Part shown: in pieces, positions 3,866-7,149 of the stretch
Position numbering within the stretch: position 1 is the first letter of the stretch
Layout of the letters: every line of letters begins with the position of its first letter
Assembly (NCBI GenBank): GCA_021732245.1
Contig: JAKFVJ010000519.1
Span: 1-7,149, forward strand
Direction of reading: 5' to 3'
DNA: 7,149 bases
Source of the DNA: Candidatus Obscuribacterales bacterium
GTDB taxonomy: Bacteria > Cyanobacteriota > Vampirovibrionia > Obscuribacterales > Obscuribacteraceae
The notes under the pieces: generated by a model
Databases searched by the model: none
What the model saw: only the letters and a program-made list of their open reading frames with translations
What the model was told of the DNA's origin: nothing
Position numbers and translations under genes: made by a program

Positions 3866-5350
3866 CTACGAAGACAGTGAGCTGCGCTTTCTCATCAATA
3901 GAAAGTAAAGGAAGCCGGCGCTAAAGAGTCCGACGAACCAACTGTAGTCATAAAATATGCGCATCGCAGGCACGACTGCACCGACCCAGGCAAGTGCGCA
4001 ACCAACAATTGTTGCTATAACGGCTCGCCAGTTCCAGCCGTTGGTGTACCAGTAAGAGCCATGTGTCAAATATAAGCCGGGTAAATCTAAATGCCTTTTG
4101 CGAATTATCCAGTAGTCGACGATCATCACGCCGGCAATTGCACCAAGTCCGCCTGAATAGCCCAGCAACCAGGAGAAAATATAAGCATTGGGGTCAGCAA
4201 TTAATTGCCAGGGTTGCATCAGCAAAGCCAAAATGCCAGTAATAACCGCGCCCTTCTTAAAGGAGATCGAGCGCGGAAAGATATTTGATAAATCGTTAGC
4301 GGGTGATACCAAATTGGCAGCTACATTTACGGACAGCGTCGCAAGCATTATCGTAAACATGGCAATTGCCACAACCAATGGCTCTGAAAACTGTCCGACA
4401 AGAGTGACGGGATCCCAAAGCTCAGTCAATTTCATATGTGGGTAGAGAATCATGCCAACACTTGTTGACACAATGCCCATAGCAGTAAATGCCGTCATGG
4501 ATAGTGGCAATGCTGCAGCTTGTCCAATTAGCTGATCTTTTTGACTTTCGCTAAAGCGTGTGAAGTCAGGCATGTTCAAGGACAGCGTTGACCAAGAGCC
4601 GATCATTGCAGTAAGAGACGGAATAAAAACCGGCAGGAAACTGGCAACAGTTAAGTATTTGCCCCTCTCAGAAATCAAGGAACCCAATCCACCTGCTTGC
4701 CAAACTAGGCAGCCAACCATCAGTGCCGCCAATGAAAAAACAAGAGGTGCTGCCAGGCTCTCAAATTTCTTTAGAAACTCCATGCCACCAAATATGACTA
4801 ATATGTTGAGTGCCCAAAACACAATAAACGATAGCCATTCAGTCGGTGAATGTCCAGCAATCGGTGCGCCCATTAGAGTGGTCCATGATGGAATGAGAGC
4901 CTTAATCAACGTGAATAATGCTTGCCCGCCAATCCAGGCATTAATGCCAAACCAACCGCAAGCAACGATAGCGCGCATCAAAGCTGGTAGGTTGGAACCT
5001 CTTACACCGTAGGATGCACGCACGAATACTGGAAAAGGAATGCCATACTTTGCGCCTGGATGAGAGTTGAGAACAATTGGAATTAAAACAATCATGTTGC
5101 CGATTAAGACCGTCAACAATGCTTGCCACCAATTCATTCCGTTAGCAATCAATCCTGCTGCCATCATGTAAGTTGGGATATTGCAGGCCATGCCTGCCCA
5201 GAGGGCAGCAAAATTTGCTGATGTCCACTTACGCCTCTCAAATGGAATTGGCGCTAAATCCTTATTGAAGACGGGACTTTGAGCAATAAGTGACTGATCG
5301 GCAATATCAAAGCGACCATCGTCGCAGACTACATTTTTACTTATTTGCAT
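3866..5350 (-). CDS. NCS1-family nucleobase-type cation symporter (permease)
   Basis: A 494-residue inner-membrane transporter with about twelve hydrophobic segments, the family-typical number and length. NCS1 marks are the hydrophilic N-terminus followed by KWTSANFAALWAGMA (41-55), KYGIPFPVFVRASYG with RGSNLPALMRA (101-127), CGWFGINAWIGGQAL (131-145), GSWSTLSLNMPDFTRF (251-266), TLSVNVAANLVSPANDLSN (338-356) and GVMIVDYWIIRKR (407-419). The family imports nucleobases and related compounds such as cytosine, uracil, purines, allantoin or hydantoins, driven by sodium or protons. The PucI/allantoin-like NVAANLVSPAND motif is clear, but the substrate cannot be fixed. The ATG at 5350 lies inside the end of yqeK (14-base overlap, different frame) with no strong Shine-Dalgarno site, which suggests coupled translation. 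It is the last gene of the alr-nadD-yqeK operon. Confidence 0.9.
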   Translation of the reverse strand: MQISKNVVCDDGRFDIADQSLIAQSPVFNKDLAPIPFERRKWTSANFAALWAGMACNIPTYMMAAGLIANGMNWWQALLTVLIGNMIVLIPIVLNSHPGAKYGIPFPVFVRASYGVRGSNLPALMRAIVACGWFGINAWIGGQALFTLIKALIPSWTTLMGAPIAGHSPTEWLSFIVFWALNILVIFGGMEFLKKFESLAAPLVFSLAALMVGCLVWQAGGLGSLISERGKYLTVASFLPVFIPSLTAMIGSWSTLSLNMPDFTRFSESQKDQLIGQAAALPLSMTAFTAMGIVSTSVGMILYPHMKLTELWDPVTLVGQFSEPLVVAIAMFTIMLATLSVNVAANLVSPANDLSNIFPRSISFKKGAVITGILALLMQPWQLIADPNAYIFSWLLGYSGGLGAIAGVMIVDYWIIRKRHLDLPGLYLTHGSYWYTNGWNWRAVIATIVGCALAWVGAVVPAMRIFYDYSWFVGLFSAGFLYFLLMRKRSSLSS

Positions 5351-5957
5351 TTCGGACTAAGTCCAAGAAGTAATTGCGGCAGTCGACTGTACGTGGATGA
5401 ATGACTGCTTTATCAGAGATGAGCATCTGCAGTCCAAGATCCAACGCTACAAGCATTGCCTTATTCAAATTCACTTTTCCGTCCAAGTCTAAGGCATCAA
5501 GAATTGGCTTGCGGTAACTGTCTGGGCGGCTCTCTTCAAGGCAGTCTGCGAGGAATGTCACTTTAGAAAGATCGGTCATTGGGATATTACCGAGCGTATG
5601 TTCTGTTATTGCATCCAAGACTTCCTGATTAGTAAGCCCTAACTCTTCGCGACAAACGTAAGCGGCCACTGGTCCATGTATAAGACGTCCTTGTTGTCTA
5701 TCAACAGGATGTAATTCCATCCCAAATTTGTCGGCCATTGCGACAAGTTCTTTGTCATTGACGTGCTTGCAAGCATCATGCAGCCAGCCGGACAACTCAG
5801 CTAAAAATAGATCAACACCACAGGCATTAGCTATGCGTTTGGCAAATTTAGCAACACCCTCGATATGGGCAAAACGTTTTTCAGATACGCGTGGTTCAAC
5901 AAACTGGCGAGCAGCCTTAAGCGTAAGTGACTCTGGAATTCCTTCGTATTTCGGCAT
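5337..5957 (-). CDS. yqeK: YqeK-type HD-domain phosphohydrolase (symmetrical Ap4A hydrolase)
   Basis: A 206-residue cytoplasmic HD-superfamily protein. The metal-binding set is visible in order: H31 (KRFAHIEGV), the H60-D61 pair (GWLHDACKH), H94 (LIHGPVAAYV), H120 (AITEHTLGN) and D138 (FLADCLEESR). TEHTLG and LADCLEESR are characteristic of YqeK. Family members hydrolyse diadenosine tetraphosphate to two ADP using an iron-containing site and are linked to stress nucleotide control. The gene directly follows nadD (8-base gap), the common nadD-yqeK order in many bacteria. Only a weak GAG-containing ribosome binding site precedes the ATG at 5957. The length is near the usual 190-200. What follows is a permease and not the rsfS gene often found here. 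Confidence 0.9.
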   Translation of the reverse strand: MPKYEGIPESLTLKAARQFVEPRVSEKRFAHIEGVAKFAKRIANACGVDLFLAELSGWLHDACKHVNDKELVAMADKFGMELHPVDRQQGRLIHGPVAAYVCREELGLTNQEVLDAITEHTLGNIPMTDLSKVTFLADCLEESRPDSYRKPILDALDLDGKVNLNKAMLVALDLGLQMLISDKAVIHPRTVDCRNYFLDLVRNANK

Positions 5958-5965
5958 TTATCGTC

Positions 5966-6610
5966 TCAGACTGCAGTTGTTTCTGCTTTGCTGTCAGTTA
6001 GTTTGTAATATCCATGAGCGTGCAAAATATCATAGACAGCAGGCGGCACCATGTAGCGCACGGTCTTGCCATTGTGTACGCGCGCACGAATTTGCGAACT
6101 CGAGACTTGCACTAAGGGACAACGAATAAGTTCAATCTCTGCAGGCGCAACGATTTTTCTGCCGGGTCCACCATTTGCCAATTCTTCAACTAAATGGGAG
6201 TAAGACTCAACACGCGGAGCAACAAGAATTCGGCAGGTTTCAAAAATTTCGTTAGCTTTATGCCAGAGTTTAAGTTGGGCAATGTTGTCGCCACCGACAA
6301 TGAGATTTAGTCTGATATCCGGTCCATACATCTTGCGCACAGCATCCAGCGTATCAATCATGTATGACGGACCTGGTCTATCAAGTTCTATGCGAGAAGC
6401 TTCGAATTTGTCATTGCCGGCAACTGCCGCTTTGACCATTTCATAGCGCTCTTCGGCATCCAAATCAACATCTTTGCGATGCGGTGGGCGAGCGCAGGTA
6501 ATAAACAAGACTTTGTCTAATTGAAAATGTTCGCGGGCGAATTCGGCAATGAGCAAATGCCCCCAATGAATGGGGTTGAATGTGCCGCCAAATACGCCTA
6601 TCTCTTTCAT
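5966..6610 (-). CDS. nadD: Nicotinate-mononucleotide adenylyltransferase
   Basis: It joins NaMN and ATP to give nicotinate adenine dinucleotide plus pyrophosphate, a core step of NAD synthesis in the cytoplasm. Numbered from the ATG at 6610, the nucleotidyltransferase motif is GVFGGTFNPIHWGHL (5-19), with the HxGH catalytic histidines H15 and H18. Further marks are PPHRKD, RPGPSYMIDTL, the substrate-loop segment LIVGGDN, WHKANEIF, and the C-terminal SSSQIRARV motif (ISSTxIR type) with PPAVYDILHAHGYY. I chose ATG 6610 over the in-frame GTG at 6622. The ATG gives a standard four-base ATGA overlap with the alr stop and starts just before the first beta-strand. The GTG adds only MAIQ and has no ribosome binding site. 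The protein is 214 residues, usual for the family. HWGHLLIAE resembles cyanobacterial-type NadD. Confidence 0.95.
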   Translation of the reverse strand: MKEIGVFGGTFNPIHWGHLLIAEFAREHFQLDKVLFITCARPPHRKDVDLDAEERYEMVKAAVAGNDKFEASRIELDRPGPSYMIDTLDAVRKMYGPDIRLNLIVGGDNIAQLKLWHKANEIFETCRILVAPRVESYSHLVEELANGGPGRKIVAPAEIELIRCPLVQVSSSQIRARVHNGKTVRYMVPPAVYDILHAHGYYKLTDSKAETTAV

Positions 6611-7149
6611 TTGGATTGCCACTTTTGACGAGTGTACATACGCGGTAGCCTAATTCTTAACCGGGACGCCAGTTCATAGGTAATGGTATCCAGCTTGTTA
6701 GCCCAGTCAGCCAAGTAGAGACGCCTTTCGGACCCATCCTCGGAACCAATGAGAGTTATAACATCACCAACGCAAACTTGATCAACATCCGTCACATCAA
6801 AAAGCATTTGATCCATACTTATCAGTCCAACCTGCTTTACTTCGCGACCAAAGAGTAGTCCATTTATTTGATTGGAAAGCTTTCTTTCAATACCGTCGGC
6901 ATAACCAATAGGAAGTGAAGCCAACTTAGTTTTACGCTTGGCCGTCCAGGTAAATCCATAGCCGATTGATTCGCCGGCTTCAATTTCCTTCAACTGGTTG
7001 ATGCGACCGCGCACCGACATTGCCGGATGAACAACATCCGATACCTTTTTGGCTTCCAATCCATAAATGTATAGTCCGACACGCACGAGATCGTAGTGGG
7101 TTTCTGAGTGCAGTCTGGCAGCTTCGCCAGAGGCAAGATGAACAATCTC
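6607..7149 (-). CDS. alr: Alanine racemase, C-terminal half (partial)
   Basis: A PLP enzyme that interconverts L- and D-alanine for peptidoglycan. The frame stays open to the right edge (EIVHLASGE... HYDLVRVGLYIYGL), so the gene continues beyond the window and the in-frame GTG at 7086 is an internal Val, not a start. About 180 residues are present out of a usual 360-380. They cover the end of the TIM barrel (HYDLVRVGLYIYG) and the beta-domain: AMSVRGRINQLKEIEAGESIGYG, where the Tyr of IGYG (codon 6960-6958) aligns with catalytic Tyr265 of the Geobacillus enzyme. These are followed by LPIGYADGIER, VGLISMDQ (Met aligning with Met312) and KLDTITYELASRLRIRLPR. The stop overlaps the nadD ATG by four bases. 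It is the most upstream visible gene of the operon. Confidence 0.95.
   Translation of the reverse strand, partial: EIVHLASGEAARLHSETHYDLVRVGLYIYGLEAKKVSDVVHPAMSVRGRINQLKEIEAGESIGYGFTWTAKRKTKLASLPIGYADGIERKLSNQINGLLFGREVKQVGLISMDQMLFDVTDVDQVCVGDVITLIGSEDGSERRLYLADWANKLDTITYELASRLRIRLPRMYTRQKWQSK

Noticed and set aside
4560..5012. Plus-strand 150-codon open frame inside the permease gene
   Set aside because: It is antisense to a strongly supported NCS1 gene, with low-complexity, non-family-like protein sequence and no start signal.
5728..6129. Plus-strand 133-codon open frame across the yqeK/nadD junction
   Set aside because: It is antisense to two conserved genes; its product looks like a shadow translation with no recognisable domain.
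6611..6622. Upstream GTG start for nadD adding four residues (MAIQ)
   Set aside because: It has no ribosome binding site. The ATG at 6610 gives the typical ATGA overlap with the alr stop and the normal NadD N-terminus.
7084..7086. Start of a short alr gene at the in-frame GTG
   Set aside because: The frame continues with clear Alr sequence (HYDLVRVG) to the window edge, so this is an internal valine of a longer gene.

Overview
The window looks like a stretch of a Gram-negative-type bacterial chromosome: compact genes, clear Shine-Dalgarno sites and a secreted protein with a classical signal peptide. Base composition is fairly balanced and slightly AT-rich. The NadD N-terminus, with its HWGHLLIAE motif, resembles cyanobacterial-type NadD. 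A non-photosynthetic relative of the Cyanobacteria (Melainabacteria/Vampirovibrionia, for example Obscuribacterales) is a reasonable but weak guess. No rRNA, tRNA, CRISPR array or recognisable transposase gene was seen.

Layout. (1) At 1-109 (-) is the start of a secreted or periplasmic protein gene that runs off the left edge. (2) At 269-2089 (+) is a two-gene unit: an SSS-family sodium/solute symporter and a 66-residue two-helix membrane protein behind its own strong ribosome binding site. (3) At 2112-3865 is an accessory island. It holds two compact toxin-antitoxin-like pairs, both on the minus strand and both toxin-first. The first is a confident HigB/HigA-type pair (2112-2799). The second is a weaker BrnT-like protein plus ribbon-helix-helix pair (3187-3710). 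Between them, on the plus strand, is a 3' remnant of argH (argininosuccinate lyase C-terminus). (4) At 3866-7149 (-) is a tightly packed housekeeping operon, read right to left: alr (partial), nadD, yqeK and an NCS1-family nucleobase-type permease. It ends in a hairpin starting at the base after the permease stop codon.

How the parts work together. The right-hand operon joins cell-wall D-alanine supply (Alr), NAD synthesis (NadD), Ap4A hydrolysis (YqeK) and nucleobase-type uptake. Its junctions are a 4-nt overlap, an 8-nt gap and a 14-nt overlap, which suggests translational coupling. The left symporter unit imports an unidentified solute with sodium.

The most unusual structure is an imperfect 44-bp direct repeat (2858-2901 and 3796-3838) about 0.94 kb apart. 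One copy lies upstream of each toxin-antitoxin-like operon in the same orientation. On the minus strand both copies show GAAC, 17 bases, then CGTC, which resembles an ECF-sigma promoter. The argH remnant begins where the left copy ends, so the repeat also marks a rearrangement breakpoint. The higBA pair additionally has a near-consensus sigma-70 promoter with a perfect palindrome overlapping the spacer and -10, placed so close to the first ATG that the toxin mRNA would be leaderless or start inside the apparent start codon.
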